Origin: an uncultured Spirochaeta sp.
Lineage (GTDB): Bacteria; Spirochaetota; Spirochaetia; DSM-27196; Alkalispirochaetaceae
Length of the DNA: 64,000 nt
Assembly (NCBI GenBank): GCA_913030605.1
Contig: CAJWEZ010000003.1
Span: 1-64,000, forward strand
Direction of reading: 5' to 3'
Of the stretch, positions 8,095 through 15,914 are shown one piece after another. Position 1 is the stretch's first letter, and each line of letters starts with the position of its first letter. Below the pieces are notes generated by a model that worked only from the letters and a program-made list of their open reading frames with translations, did not search any database and was not told where the DNA came from. Made by a program: the position numbers and the translations under genes.

Positions 8095-9072
8095 ATGCCC
8101 TTATTCATCAATTTTCCGGAATGGATTTCGCCCGAGATCATCCCGGGTCTTCCCTTCCGGTGGTACGGTCTCATGTATCTGGTGGCGTTCGCCATCGCCT
8201 ACGGCCTCACGATCATCCAGCTGCGCGACGAACGCCTGTCGGTGAGCCGGCTGACCAGCGACGACGTGGTCAACCTGTTCTTCTGGACGATCATCGGGCT
8301 CCTGATCGGATCGCGGCTGTTCGCCACCACGATCTACGACACCACCGGGCGGTACATGCGTCAGCCGTGGCTGATCTTCTGGCCCTTCGATGAGAACATG
8401 AACTTCGTCGGCCTCCAGGGCATGAGCTACCACGGCGGCCTCGTGGGGTCGGTCGTGGCGTTCGTGGTCTACTGCCGGGTCAAGAAGATCGATGTCCTGG
8501 AGATGGGCGATGTCGTGATCACCGCGGTCCCGCTGGGCTACACCTTCGGCCGCCTGGGCAACTTTATCAACGGGGAGCTCTACGGGCGCATAACTTCCGC
8601 GTGGTACGGCGTCCTCTTTCCGCACGCCGAGCGCGTCCCCACCAGCCATCCTGCCGTGCAGCGGATCGCCGACGAGGTCGGTATCAGTATTTCCGGACAG
8701 AGTCTCGTCAACCTGCCGCGTCATCCCTCGCAGCTGTACGAGGCGTTCCTCGAGGGTGTGCTGCTGTGGGCGATCATGTGGTTCATCCTGCGTCCCCGGA
8801 AACCGTTTCGCGGGTTCATGATCGGCGCGTATCTGGTGGGATACTCGATCGCCCGCTTCATCGCGGAGTATTTCCGGGCCCCGGATCCCGGACTCGATTT
8901 CATCATCCAGCTCGGCCCGACGGACAACCCTCGGTGGCTGCTCCTGTCGCCGTGGAACATCACGACCGGCCAGATCCTCAGCCTCATCATGGCGCTGGCG
9001 GGGGTCGTGGTCCTGCTGGTCATGCGGGCGATGGCGCGACGCACGCCAAGGGTCGAAACGTTCGGCGAGTAG
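8095..9072 (+). CDS. lgt: Prolipoprotein diacylglyceryl transferase Lgt
   Basis: A 325-residue inner-membrane enzyme that attaches diacylglycerol to the lipobox cysteine of prolipoproteins. Seven or so membrane segments are visible, with YHGGLVGS (the H-GG element near residue 110) and the Lgt signature GRLGNFINGELYGR near 150-165. The ATG lies 2 bp after the fapA stop, so it is the last gene of the 3528 operon. Lnt, the last enzyme of the same pathway, is encoded nearby on the other strand. Confidence 0.96.
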   Translation: MPLFINFPEWISPEIIPGLPFRWYGLMYLVAFAIAYGLTIIQLRDERLSVSRLTSDDVVNLFFWTIIGLLIGSRLFATTIYDTTGRYMRQPWLIFWPFDENMNFVGLQGMSYHGGLVGSVVAFVVYCRVKKIDVLEMGDVVITAVPLGYTFGRLGNFINGELYGRITSAWYGVLFPHAERVPTSHPAVQRIADEVGISISGQSLVNLPRHPSQLYEAFLEGVLLWAIMWFILRPRKPFRGFMIGAYLVGYSIARFIAEYFRAPDPGLDFIIQLGPTDNPRWLLLSPWNITTGQILSLIMALAGVVVLLVMRAMARRTPRVETFGE

Positions 9073-9150
9073 CTCTGCGGGCGCGCGGCGGCGGTGCCGA
9101 CGGCCACCGCGCACGGGCGGCCGCCGGGCACCGACCACCACGGTCCGGCG
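9073..9150. other. Convergent intergenic region, GC-rich hairpins
   Basis: Between the lgt stop and the glycosyltransferase stop. It can fold around CGGTGCC and GGCACCG arms. It has no run of T on either strand, so it is not a clear intrinsic terminator. Confidence 0.4.
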
Positions 9151-10560
9151 CTACACCGAGTAGCGCACCATGCTCTTGGCGATCCGCTTGCGGGATGCCC
9201 GGATCTCGTCTCCGTACTCGTTCAGCACCGTGCGGAGGCGATCCTCCAGCGTTGAGAGACTGAACTCCCGACGCGCCACCTCGAAATTGTGGTCCACGAT
9301 CTCGCTGCGCAGCGCCGGATCGGTTACGACCGTACGAATCTCGTCGAGCACCCGATCCTCGATCACCAGTTCGCCATTCTCGTTGTAGCGGTCCCGGACC
9401 TCGATGTTGCGCAGCCCCATGGTCATGATGTCGGTCTTGTAGACGAGGTAGGTTGTCGTTACCACCGGCACCCGGGCAGCGACCGCCTCGAGCAGGGCGT
9501 TCCCGAAGCCCTCCCAGACCGGCAGATAGGTCACCAGGTCCGCGTTGCACAGCACGTCGCGGTTGGTGTAGAGACGCTCACCGCCCTCGGTGAGCCCTCG
9601 AGCGCTTCGAACGCGGTCGCTGATGATGTGCAGCGACACGTTCCACTCCGCGGCACGACGACGGATCAGGTCGATGTAGTCCTCGTCCGGTTCATCGCCC
9701 TGGTAGAGCGAGATGATGTAGCGCAGACGTCCAGCCATCTCAGGAAAGCGCTGTGCCAGCCGACCCACCAGCAGGACGGAGTCCTCGATCCGCTTGCGCG
9801 GTACGATCCGCGTGGGCTGCACGATCAGGATGTCATCGTCGGCGAACCCGAAATCCGCGCGGAAGTTCGCGTTGTACTCATCCCGGACCACCGGCGTATC
9901 GAAATCCTCACAGTTGGGAACGATGTGCGGTCGTACACGCTTGAGCGAGGCCAGGATGTGGGCGGCGTAGGAAGAGATCACCACGTGTTCCAGCCCCAGA
10001 TCGACCGGTGGCATGATGCGGTTCAGCAGCGTTTCGATCCGGCTGTTGGAGAACCGGCTGCGCTCCCACCAGAAATCGTGATGGTGGAATATCGTAGCTA
10101 CGCGCTGCGTGGTGGCGACGTAGTACATCGCCACACCGCCGAGAATTGTCATCGGCATGGCGTTGGTGTTCTGCCCGATGAGCACGTCGATCCGGTTCTG
10201 CTTCACGATGTCGTGGAGCGTTTCCCCGAGCTCCCGACCGCGGGTTTCTATCTGTTCAACCAGCTGACGGAGCTCCTGCCCGCTCGGGTGGGGTGGTCGC
10301 CGCGACATATGCGGAAACACCTGCAGTTCGACCTGCCGCTGGAAGTCACTGTCGAACCGGATCGCCGGAAGCTCGTACTGCCGTGCCGGATCGATCGAGG
10401 ACAACGGGTGGGCGTAGACCCCTGCGATCGTGAATACCTCGTGGCCCAGTCGCAGAAGGATGTCGATCCATTTGTCCACCTCCAGCGATACGCCGTCCAC
10501 GCCGCCGAGCTTTCCGCTGACGATCCCGATGCGAAACCGGGTCTGTTCGTCGACTGCCAT
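9151..10560 (-). CDS. GT4-family glycosyltransferase
   Basis: A 469-residue GT-B fold glycosyltransferase. The N-terminal half begins with IGIVSGKLGGVDGVSLEV, the acceptor-domain glycine-rich loop. The C-terminal half carries VQPTRIVPRKRIEDSV and EGFGNALLEAVAARVPVV, the nucleotide-sugar binding EX7E-type element of GT4. The region FHHHDFWWERSRF is typical of a sucrose/mannosyl-type subgroup, but the donor and acceptor cannot be named. The ATG follows the lnt stop after 3 bp, with GAGG just upstream, so it is co-transcribed with lnt. Confidence 0.85.
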   Translation of the reverse strand: MAVDEQTRFRIGIVSGKLGGVDGVSLEVDKWIDILLRLGHEVFTIAGVYAHPLSSIDPARQYELPAIRFDSDFQRQVELQVFPHMSRRPPHPSGQELRQLVEQIETRGRELGETLHDIVKQNRIDVLIGQNTNAMPMTILGGVAMYYVATTQRVATIFHHHDFWWERSRFSNSRIETLLNRIMPPVDLGLEHVVISSYAAHILASLKRVRPHIVPNCEDFDTPVVRDEYNANFRADFGFADDDILIVQPTRIVPRKRIEDSVLLVGRLAQRFPEMAGRLRYIISLYQGDEPDEDYIDLIRRRAAEWNVSLHIISDRVRSARGLTEGGERLYTNRDVLCNADLVTYLPVWEGFGNALLEAVAARVPVVTTTYLVYKTDIMTMGLRNIEVRDRYNENGELVIEDRVLDEIRTVVTDPALRSEIVDHNFEVARREFSLSTLEDRLRTVLNEYGDEIRASRKRIAKSMVRYSV

Positions 10561-10563
10561 CCT

Positions 10564-12759
10564 CTACATCCTCCGTGTCGATCGTCGTCGCAGGCGTTCA
10601 ACCACACCGGCGGCCGCGAGCAGAAAAACCGCCCCGGCTGCGGCCCGGGGAACCCAGTCCCCCCAGCGCAGGTACAGCGTCCGGAGCCCGGTATCGTCGG
10701 GTCCGAGGTCCGGCACGGCGACGTCTGCGATCAGGTACTGCTCCGAGTATTGCGGCACCGTGGCCACGATACGCCCCCTGACGTCCACGTGAGAGGTTAC
10801 ACCGCTCGCCGTTGCACGCACCATGGGGCGGCGAAGTTCCACCGTGCGAAACATCGCCGCGACGAAATGCTGCTGCGCGGCGGTTTCACGCAGCGACCAG
10901 TAGTCGTTGGTGATGTTCACGATCACCTCCATCCCCGCCTGGGCGAAACGCCGAACCTCCTGCGGGAACACGTCCTCGAAACAGATCGGTGTGGCGAAGC
11001 GTACCTTCGGATGGTGAAATATCGTGCGCTCCGTGCCCGGCGTCCAGAAGGCAATGTCGAAGTTCATGAGCATGTCGTGAAGCCAGGGGAGTTGTTCCTC
11101 GTAGGGGAAGTACTCGGTAAAGGGGACCAGCCGGATCTTGTGGTACGTCTCGCGGCGTTCCGACGTGTCCGAGAACAGCACCGCGGCGTTGTAGCTGTTG
11201 CGCTCGACCTCGTTGCCGTCGGCGTCCAGTACGCGACGGTAGTCGTCGTTGCCGGTCAGAAGCCACCGGTCGATCGAGTCCTGGTACGCCAGAAACTCCC
11301 GGACCAGCCGGGCGAGCTGATACCGATCGGGGTCTTCCTGCGACCAGCGTCTGATATTTGGCACAAACGCGGTCTCCGACCACACCACCAGGTCCGGGTT
11401 CGCGGCGAGCGCCTCGTCGGTGAGCCGCATCAGGGAATCCAGCGTTCGCTGGTAGTCGTGTTTGCGCGGATCGCTGTTCTGCTGGATGAGCGCCATGCGC
11501 ACCGTATCGCGCGTGGGGATCGGCCGCAGGAGCAGCAGGGCACCGCCGGCGTGGGCGACCACCAGCACGGCGAGCGCCACCGTGACCGGTCGTCGCCAGG
11601 CCGCAGTCGGTACCGCCCGACGGGAGGCGGCACTCCCGTCGCCGTCGCGGGATTCACGGAAATCGCGGGATTCACGAGAGTCGCGGACACGAAGGATGGC
11701 AAGAATCGCCTCGGCCAGCGCAGCGTTCACGACCAGGACGATGAGACTGACGAGCCACACGCCGCCAAACTCCGCCCATTGGATGAGCGGGAGGTTGCGG
11801 TACTGGCTGTGGGCGTTCAGAAGCCACGGGTAGCCGAGGAACCCCGAACTCCGCGCCAGTTCGAACGCGGTCCACGAGAGCGGGAGCACAGCCGCCCGGG
11901 CTGGACCGCGGGGCACGATGCGCAGAAGCCCTGCGGCAATCGGCATGTAGATTGCGTAAAACCCGAAAAATATGATCCCTACCGCCTGCAGGCTGATCAG
12001 ATTGAAGGTGCCCAGCCAGTAGTTCCCGAGCAGGGTAAGGAGCACCCCGTACAGGATGCCGTAGCCCACGGCGCGACCGGCGTGTCCCGTCTCCGTCTGG
12101 CGACGGATCACCACGAACAGCGGCACCAGGCTCACCCATCCGAGAACTCCGAAGCCCTCCAGATGGACGAAGGACGGGAACGCCAGAACCGACAGCATCA
12201 CAGACAGAATCGTGAGCGTCGGGGCGGACCCCGTCCGAAGCGCCCGTCGGACGACCGCCGCGGAAGGGACGGAGTCCGTTCGTGGCCACCGCTCACGAAG
12301 GAGCGCCTCCCGGGCATCTGCCCGTACCGCAGCGATCCACATCGCCAGATCGACCACCAGCAGCGGAACGAATCGCGCCGAGGCGATGTGGCGCTCGGTA
12401 CGCGTGTCAGGTGCCAGCTGCAGGTCGCCACCGCTGGCCACGAACCGCTGCACGTAGTCCATATTGGCGTTGCTGGCAAAAATGTAGGCGAAGAGGAACA
12501 GGAAGAGTCCGAAAAAGAACAGCATCTCCGCCGACCGGCGCTGGGCTCCGTGGTCCAGCGGACGGTAGGGTCCCCCCGCCAGAAGCGTCGCCGCCCACGC
12601 CGGGTGCAGCATCACGAAGACAAGGTACAGGAGATCCCCCATGTCCACCGGCGCGATCGTGATACCGGGGGCGAACGCGACAAGGGTCGTGACGAGGGAT
12701 GCAGCAGCAAGAAGAACCGCGACCACAAGCCGCGGCGGGTATTCCGTTTTCGCCCGCAT
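10564..12759 (-). CDS. lnt: Apolipoprotein N-acyltransferase Lnt with N-terminal extension
   Basis: A 731-residue membrane enzyme that N-acylates the lipoprotein N-terminal cysteine. The nitrilase triad is visible: Glu near 461 (VVWSETAFVP), Lys near 541 (YHKIRLVPF) and Cys near 593 (ICFEDVFP). E. coli Lnt has about 510 residues; here about 175 extra N-terminal residues with several hydrophobic segments come before the usual membrane domain (starts near TILSVMLSVLAFPSF). An Arg/Ser/Asp-rich insertion (SRESRDFRESRD) encoded by an 18-bp tandem repeat separates the membrane and nitrilase parts. The ATG is 6 nt after a TATTAT -10 box, so the mRNA may be leaderless. Confidence 0.93.
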   Translation of the reverse strand: MRAKTEYPPRLVVAVLLAAASLVTTLVAFAPGITIAPVDMGDLLYLVFVMLHPAWAATLLAGGPYRPLDHGAQRRSAEMLFFFGLFLFLFAYIFASNANMDYVQRFVASGGDLQLAPDTRTERHIASARFVPLLVVDLAMWIAAVRADAREALLRERWPRTDSVPSAAVVRRALRTGSAPTLTILSVMLSVLAFPSFVHLEGFGVLGWVSLVPLFVVIRRQTETGHAGRAVGYGILYGVLLTLLGNYWLGTFNLISLQAVGIIFFGFYAIYMPIAAGLLRIVPRGPARAAVLPLSWTAFELARSSGFLGYPWLLNAHSQYRNLPLIQWAEFGGVWLVSLIVLVVNAALAEAILAILRVRDSRESRDFRESRDGDGSAASRRAVPTAAWRRPVTVALAVLVVAHAGGALLLLRPIPTRDTVRMALIQQNSDPRKHDYQRTLDSLMRLTDEALAANPDLVVWSETAFVPNIRRWSQEDPDRYQLARLVREFLAYQDSIDRWLLTGNDDYRRVLDADGNEVERNSYNAAVLFSDTSERRETYHKIRLVPFTEYFPYEEQLPWLHDMLMNFDIAFWTPGTERTIFHHPKVRFATPICFEDVFPQEVRRFAQAGMEVIVNITNDYWSLRETAAQQHFVAAMFRTVELRRPMVRATASGVTSHVDVRGRIVATVPQYSEQYLIADVAVPDLGPDDTGLRTLYLRWGDWVPRAAAGAVFLLAAAGVVERLRRRSTRRM
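11645..11695. repeat. 18-bp tandem repeat inside lnt
   Basis: Two adjacent 18-bp units (11645-11662 and 11663-11680, each starting TCGCGGGATTCACG) plus a partial third. They keep the lnt frame and encode the Ser-Arg-Glu/Asp-rich linker, so the linker can expand or contract by 6 residues. Confidence 0.8.
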
Positions 12760-12764
12760 GCCCC

Positions 12765-12771
12765 TATAATA
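12765..12771. promoter_or_regulatory. Symmetric shared -10 box for lnt and the flavodoxin gene
   Basis: TATAATA gives TATAAT on the plus strand (12765-12770) and TATTAT on the minus strand (12771-12766). The minus copy is 6 nt before the lnt ATG; the plus copy is 30 nt before the flavodoxin ATG. No strong -35 is seen on either side. Confidence 0.6.
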
Positions 12772-12800
12772 CCGGGACCGAACGGGACGTGTGGACCGGC

Positions 12801-13322
12801 ATGAAGACAGCAGTCGTTTTTTTTTCGTACCAGGGCACGACGCGCCACATCGCCCACGCCGTCGCCGGGGAAATCGGTGCCACACCGGTGGAACTGGAGC
12901 CGGTGGTCCACCGGAGGAGCGCCCGGGAGCGGGCAACCTTCGCCTGGGGCAGCCACCAGATCCGGATGCCGGCGCCCCTTGAGATCACTCACGACGACTA
13001 CAGCTTTCACAGCGCCGACCTCATCGTTGTGGGGACGCCGGTGTGGGGAGGGTCCATGGCGCCACCGGTGCGAGCTTTCCTCAGGAATCACGAGTTTTTT
13101 CGTCGATCGTTCGCGCTGTTCAGCTGCTACGCCGGCCGCGCTGGGAACGCCATTCCCCACATGCGGGATCTCCTGATCGGCAACTCGATCATCGGTGAAC
13201 TGGCGCTCCGGGAACCCCGGGACGGGACGCTGGACGCGGTCACCGACGAAGCCCGCAGGTGGGCCGAGGCTCTGTCCCGGGACCTGTTCGGCAACGAGCG
13301 AAAGGAAGCCTCCGGTGAGTGA
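12801..13322 (+). CDS. Flavodoxin-like protein
   Basis: A 173-residue cytoplasmic protein with the flavodoxin fold. The phosphate-binding loop FSYQGTTRHIA is at residues 8-18, and the flavin-contacting segment VGTPVWGGSMAPPV is near residues 78-91. Such proteins bind FMN and carry electrons or reduce quinones; the partner is unknown. The ATG is chosen because the preceding sequence carries the -10 box. The plsC-like gene starts inside its end (8-bp overlap). Confidence 0.85.
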   Translation: MKTAVVFFSYQGTTRHIAHAVAGEIGATPVELEPVVHRRSARERATFAWGSHQIRMPAPLEITHDDYSFHSADLIVVGTPVWGGSMAPPVRAFLRNHEFFRRSFALFSCYAGRAGNAIPHMRDLLIGNSIIGELALREPRDGTLDAVTDEARRWAEALSRDLFGNERKEASGE

Positions 13323-14610
13323 ACAACGACAGCTGCGGCGAAAAAAGCGCCGGGATCGACGCCGGGAACGACGCAAGACGCGACCAAACATTCCCGTGTA
13401 CCGAATTCTGAGATTCATCGCCCGTCAGATTCTGGTTCGACTGTTCAACGTGAAAACCGACGGTCTGGATATCGTCGACCGTGAGCAGGGACCGATGCTG
13501 CTGATGGGCAATCACAGCTCGGTGATAGACCCGTTTATCGTGGCGGTATTTGTCAGGCGCCCCGTCCAGTACGTCATCTCGGACTCGCAGATCCGGTCGC
13601 GCTTCCAGTCGTGGCTCCTGGGGTTCGTGGGGGTCATACCAAAGACCAAAGTGGTGGCGGACCTGGACACCGTCAAACGAATCGTGGCGGTAAAGCGCGA
13701 ACACGGGATCATCGGCATCTTTCCCGAGGGGCAGAGCTCCTGGGACGGCCACAGCCTTCCGATCGTCCGGGCCACCGACAAGCTCGTGAAATCACTCAAG
13801 GTACCGGTTTACACAGCCCAGATCCGCGGCGCGTATTTCAGCTGGCCGCGCTGGGGTCGTCGGCTCCGACGCGGGGAGATTCGCATTTTCTACCGTCGCC
13901 TGTTTACGGAACAGGAGCTCCGCGAACGCAGCGTCGACGAGGTCGGCGCCGCCCTCCGCGAGGCGCTCTCCTTCGATGTCTTCGAGTACCAGGAACGCGT
14001 CGGTATCCGGTTTCACGGCGCCCGGCAGGCGGAGTACCTCGAACGTGCGCTCTTCGCCTGTCCGTCCTGCGGTTCGTTCTTTACCCTCCGGTCGGAGCGC
14101 CGCCGGCTCGGGTGCACTGCCTGCGGCTACGAGGTTCACTTCACGCCCCACGGGTTTTTCGAAGCCCGCTCCGGGTCGCTGGCGTTCCGCACGATCCGCG
14201 AGTGGAACGTCTGGCAGCTGGACGCATTCCGGCAGCACCTGGATCGGCGTGTCGAGGAGCGCCGGACCCGCGACGGAGACGGCAGCTCAACCCCGATCAT
14301 GACCGAACCGGCGGTACTCATCCAGGAGGGCTACAAGGCGCTCCCCCTCAAACCGATCGGGACCGGCCGCCTCGAGTTTCATCTGGATGCGATTCGCTTC
14401 TTCCCCGACGGAGACGATCCGTGGGAGTTTCCGATATCCGAGATCGAGGGCATGAACGTTCAGAACAACGAACACCTGGAGTTCTACTGCTACAACAGCC
14501 TGTATCGGGTTTCGTGTGTCGATCCCCGCGGAAACACCTACAAGTGGGATGTTGCCGTTCGACACCTGCAGTCGGCGGCTCTCCAGTCGGTCGGCGGCGG
14601 ACTAGCTTGA
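13315..14610 (+). CDS. PlsC-type acyltransferase fused to a zinc-ribbon C-terminal domain
   Basis: A 431-residue protein. After a very basic N-terminus (RRKKRRDRRRERRK) comes a PlsC/LPLAT domain: NHSSVIDPF (HX4D, near residue 65), FPEGQSSWDG near 140 and PVYTAQIRGAYF near 163. These are the motifs of 1-acylglycerol-3-phosphate acyltransferases of phospholipid synthesis. Past about residue 240 is a four-cysteine ribbon (CPSCGSFF ... LGCTACGYE) and a C-terminal domain of about 160 residues that I do not recognise. The GTG overlaps the flavodoxin gene by 8 bp with AAGGAAG upstream. Exact substrate uncertain. Confidence 0.85.
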   Translation: MSEQRQLRRKKRRDRRRERRKTRPNIPVYRILRFIARQILVRLFNVKTDGLDIVDREQGPMLLMGNHSSVIDPFIVAVFVRRPVQYVISDSQIRSRFQSWLLGFVGVIPKTKVVADLDTVKRIVAVKREHGIIGIFPEGQSSWDGHSLPIVRATDKLVKSLKVPVYTAQIRGAYFSWPRWGRRLRRGEIRIFYRRLFTEQELRERSVDEVGAALREALSFDVFEYQERVGIRFHGARQAEYLERALFACPSCGSFFTLRSERRRLGCTACGYEVHFTPHGFFEARSGSLAFRTIREWNVWQLDAFRQHLDRRVEERRTRDGDGSSTPIMTEPAVLIQEGYKALPLKPIGTGRLEFHLDAIRFFPDGDDPWEFPISEIEGMNVQNNEHLEFYCYNSLYRVSCVDPRGNTYKWDVAVRHLQSAALQSVGGGLA

Positions 14611-14634
14611 CCCGTCTGCTGGTTATGTGATAAC
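14607..14634 (+). promoter_or_regulatory. Promoter of rpmG-rpmB
   Basis: TTGACC (14607-14612) overlaps the TGA stop of the acyltransferase gene. A TGT-GATAAC extended -10 follows at 14629-14634 (16-bp spacer); TAACTA at 14631-14636 is an alternative. The leader of about 30 nt contains AGGAGAG before rpmG. Confidence 0.55.
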
Positions 14635-14669
14635 TATAGTGCTCCCGAACGTACAACAGGAGAGATACA

Positions 14670-14843
14670 GTGGCCAAGGCAAAGAAGGGTAATCTGGTAC
14701 GCGTCCGTCTCAAGTCGACGGAGAGCGGATACTGCTACTACACCGTAAAGAACAAGCGAAATACTCCCAACAAGATGGAGTTCATGAAATATGATCCGTT
14801 TGTTCGCAAGCACGTCCTGTTCAAGGAATCGGGAAAGGTCTGA
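14670..14843 (+). CDS. rpmG: 50S ribosomal protein L33
   Basis: A 57-residue basic protein. The pattern GYCYYTVKNKRNTPNKMEF and KYDPFVRKHVLFKE matches L33 of the large ribosomal subunit. It lacks the paired CxxC motifs of the zinc-binding form, so it is the cysteine-poor type with a single Cys. The start is GTG with AGGAGAG upstream. The rpmB gene follows 13 bp later. Confidence 0.95.
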   Translation: MAKAKKGNLVRVRLKSTESGYCYYTVKNKRNTPNKMEFMKYDPFVRKHVLFKESGKV

Positions 14844-14856
14844 AAGGAGCGTCACC

Positions 14857-15099
14857 ATGAGCCGTCGTTGCGCAATCTCTGGAAAAAAGCCGCTTTCCGG
14901 CAACAATGTGTCGCACGCCCACAACAAGAGCAAGCGCTGGCAGCGCCCCAACGTGCAGACCAAGCGCCTGTACGTGCCCGAACTCAAGCGATTTGTCCGC
15001 CTCAAGCTCAGTACGCGCGCTCTGCGCACCGTGAGCAAAATCGGACTGCTTCCCTACCTGCGGAAACAGGGCCTGCAGCTCAAAGACGTGGTCTCCTGA
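14857..15099 (+). CDS. rpmB: 50S ribosomal protein L28
   Basis: An 80-residue protein beginning SRRCAISGKKPLSGNNVSHA, with HNKSKRWQRPNVQ in the middle and a C-terminal half rich in Arg/Lys/Leu, matching L28. AAGGAGC precedes the ATG. It is co-transcribed with rpmG and ends just before a strong intrinsic terminator. Confidence 0.96.
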   Translation: MSRRCAISGKKPLSGNNVSHAHNKSKRWQRPNVQTKRLYVPELKRFVRLKLSTRALRTVSKIGLLPYLRKQGLQLKDVVS

Positions 15100-15131
15100 G
15101 CACGTCGATCGCTCGTTGTACGCGACACCAC

Positions 15132-15149
15132 CGGTGACCACGGTCACCG
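15132..15149. repeat. Inverted repeat before the rpmB terminator
   Basis: CGGTGACC and GGTCACCG arms separated by 2 bp. It could form a second hairpin in front of the terminator or an operator-like palindrome. Confidence 0.5.
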
Positions 15150-15157
15150 AGGTCAGA

Positions 15158-15185
15158 AGCCATCCCGTCGGGGATGGCTTTTTTT
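15158..15185 (+). terminator. Intrinsic terminator of rpmG-rpmB
   Basis: A 9-bp perfect stem (AGCCATCCC / GGGATGGCT) with a GTCG loop, followed directly by a run of T (to 15185). Confidence 0.92.
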
Positions 15186-15239
15186 GTGCGCGCCCGGCCC
15201 CGGATGCCGGTCTCGAGCGCGCGGCGGGTCCCTGGCGCG

Positions 15240-15512
15240 CTACGCCGCCCGGCGAACGAGCACGCGGCCCGCGAGCTCCCGGCCCAGTGCGACCCGACTG
15301 CCGTCGATCTGAACGACCAGCGGCCCGCGACGACTGTAGGACTGCACGGTGAGTTCCTTGCCGGGAATGATCCCCATCGCGATCACCTTGCCCCGAAAGC
15401 CTTCACCGCCATCGAGCCGGACCACGACAACGCGGGCGCCGGAAACCACGTCGGAGAGAGGGACCACCTGCTGTTCGCTCATGGCTGAATCATGAGCGGA
15501 TCGCTCGGACAT
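15240..15512 (-). CDS. FeoA-domain protein
   Basis: A 90-residue protein whose last 75 residues match the SH3-like FeoA domain (VVPLSDVVSGARVVVVRLDG, AMGIIPGKELTV, ALGRELAGRVLV). FeoA normally regulates or supports the FeoB ferrous-iron transporter, but no feoB is adjacent. The ATG at 15512 is preferred because the yidD stop ends 1 nt before it (TGA-C-ATG), suggesting coupling. The ATG at 15482, closer to the domain start, is the alternative (80 residues). Iron function is inferred from the family only. Confidence 0.75.
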   Translation of the reverse strand: MSERSAHDSAMSEQQVVPLSDVVSGARVVVVRLDGGEGFRGKVIAMGIIPGKELTVQSYSRRGPLVVQIDGSRVALGRELAGRVLVRRAA

Positions 15513-15513
15513 G

Positions 15514-15867
15514 TCAATCTCGCTGGTCCTGGGCGTCGTTCGTGTCGCGGTCGTCGCCGGCGTCCCGCTGCTGTTGCGCCCCGCGCCGGTGACGGGCAAC
15601 GGAACGCTCGCGATACTCATGCCGCAGTTCATCGAAATCGAACCGCTCCGGGACCGGATCGTTTCCGCCGTAGAAGCGTGCGGAACACCGACCGATGCGC
15701 ATGAGCCCCATGAGTGCACCGCGAAACACGCCGTGGCGGACGATCGCTCCGCGGGCGTACTCCGAACACGTGGGATAGTAGTTGCAGTGCGAGGGAAACA
15801 GCGGCGAGATCAACAGCTGATACAGCCGGATCGGGAGGATGGCGAGAAGGCGCACGAGGCGGCTCAT
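15514..15867 (-). CDS. yidD: Membrane protein insertion efficiency factor YidD
   Basis: A 117-residue protein with the YidD signature CNYYPTCSEYA and an N-terminal amphipathic or membrane helix (LLAILPIRLYQLLISPLFP). YidD assists YidC-dependent membrane insertion. The extra C-terminal 40 residues are Arg/Asp/Gln-rich. GGAG lies about 8 nt before the ATG. It usually sits in the rpmH-rnpA-yidC cluster; here it is paired with a FeoA gene instead. Confidence 0.92.
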   Translation of the reverse strand: MSRLVRLLAILPIRLYQLLISPLFPSHCNYYPTCSEYARGAIVRHGVFRGALMGLMRIGRCSARFYGGNDPVPERFDFDELRHEYRERSVARHRRGAQQQRDAGDDRDTNDAQDQRD

Positions 15868-15896
15868 TGGACAGCTCCACCGCGGATGTATATCAT
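15867..15896 (+). promoter_or_regulatory. Promoter of the HD-GYP gene, overlapping the yidD start
   Basis: TTGGAC (15867-15872) with TATATC (15889-15894, 16-bp spacer) or TATCAT (15891-15896, 18-bp). The same block reads TATACA on the minus strand (15892-15887), a likely -10 for yidD, so the two divergent promoters overlap. Confidence 0.45.
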
Positions 15897-15914
15897 GGGG
15901 ACAGCACCTTTCGT

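Noticed and set aside
9289..12804. Plus-strand open frame of about 1170 codons opposite lnt and the glycosyltransferase
   Set aside because: It covers two clear minus-strand genes with catalytic motifs; the translation is His/Arg/Gln-rich with no fold signature.
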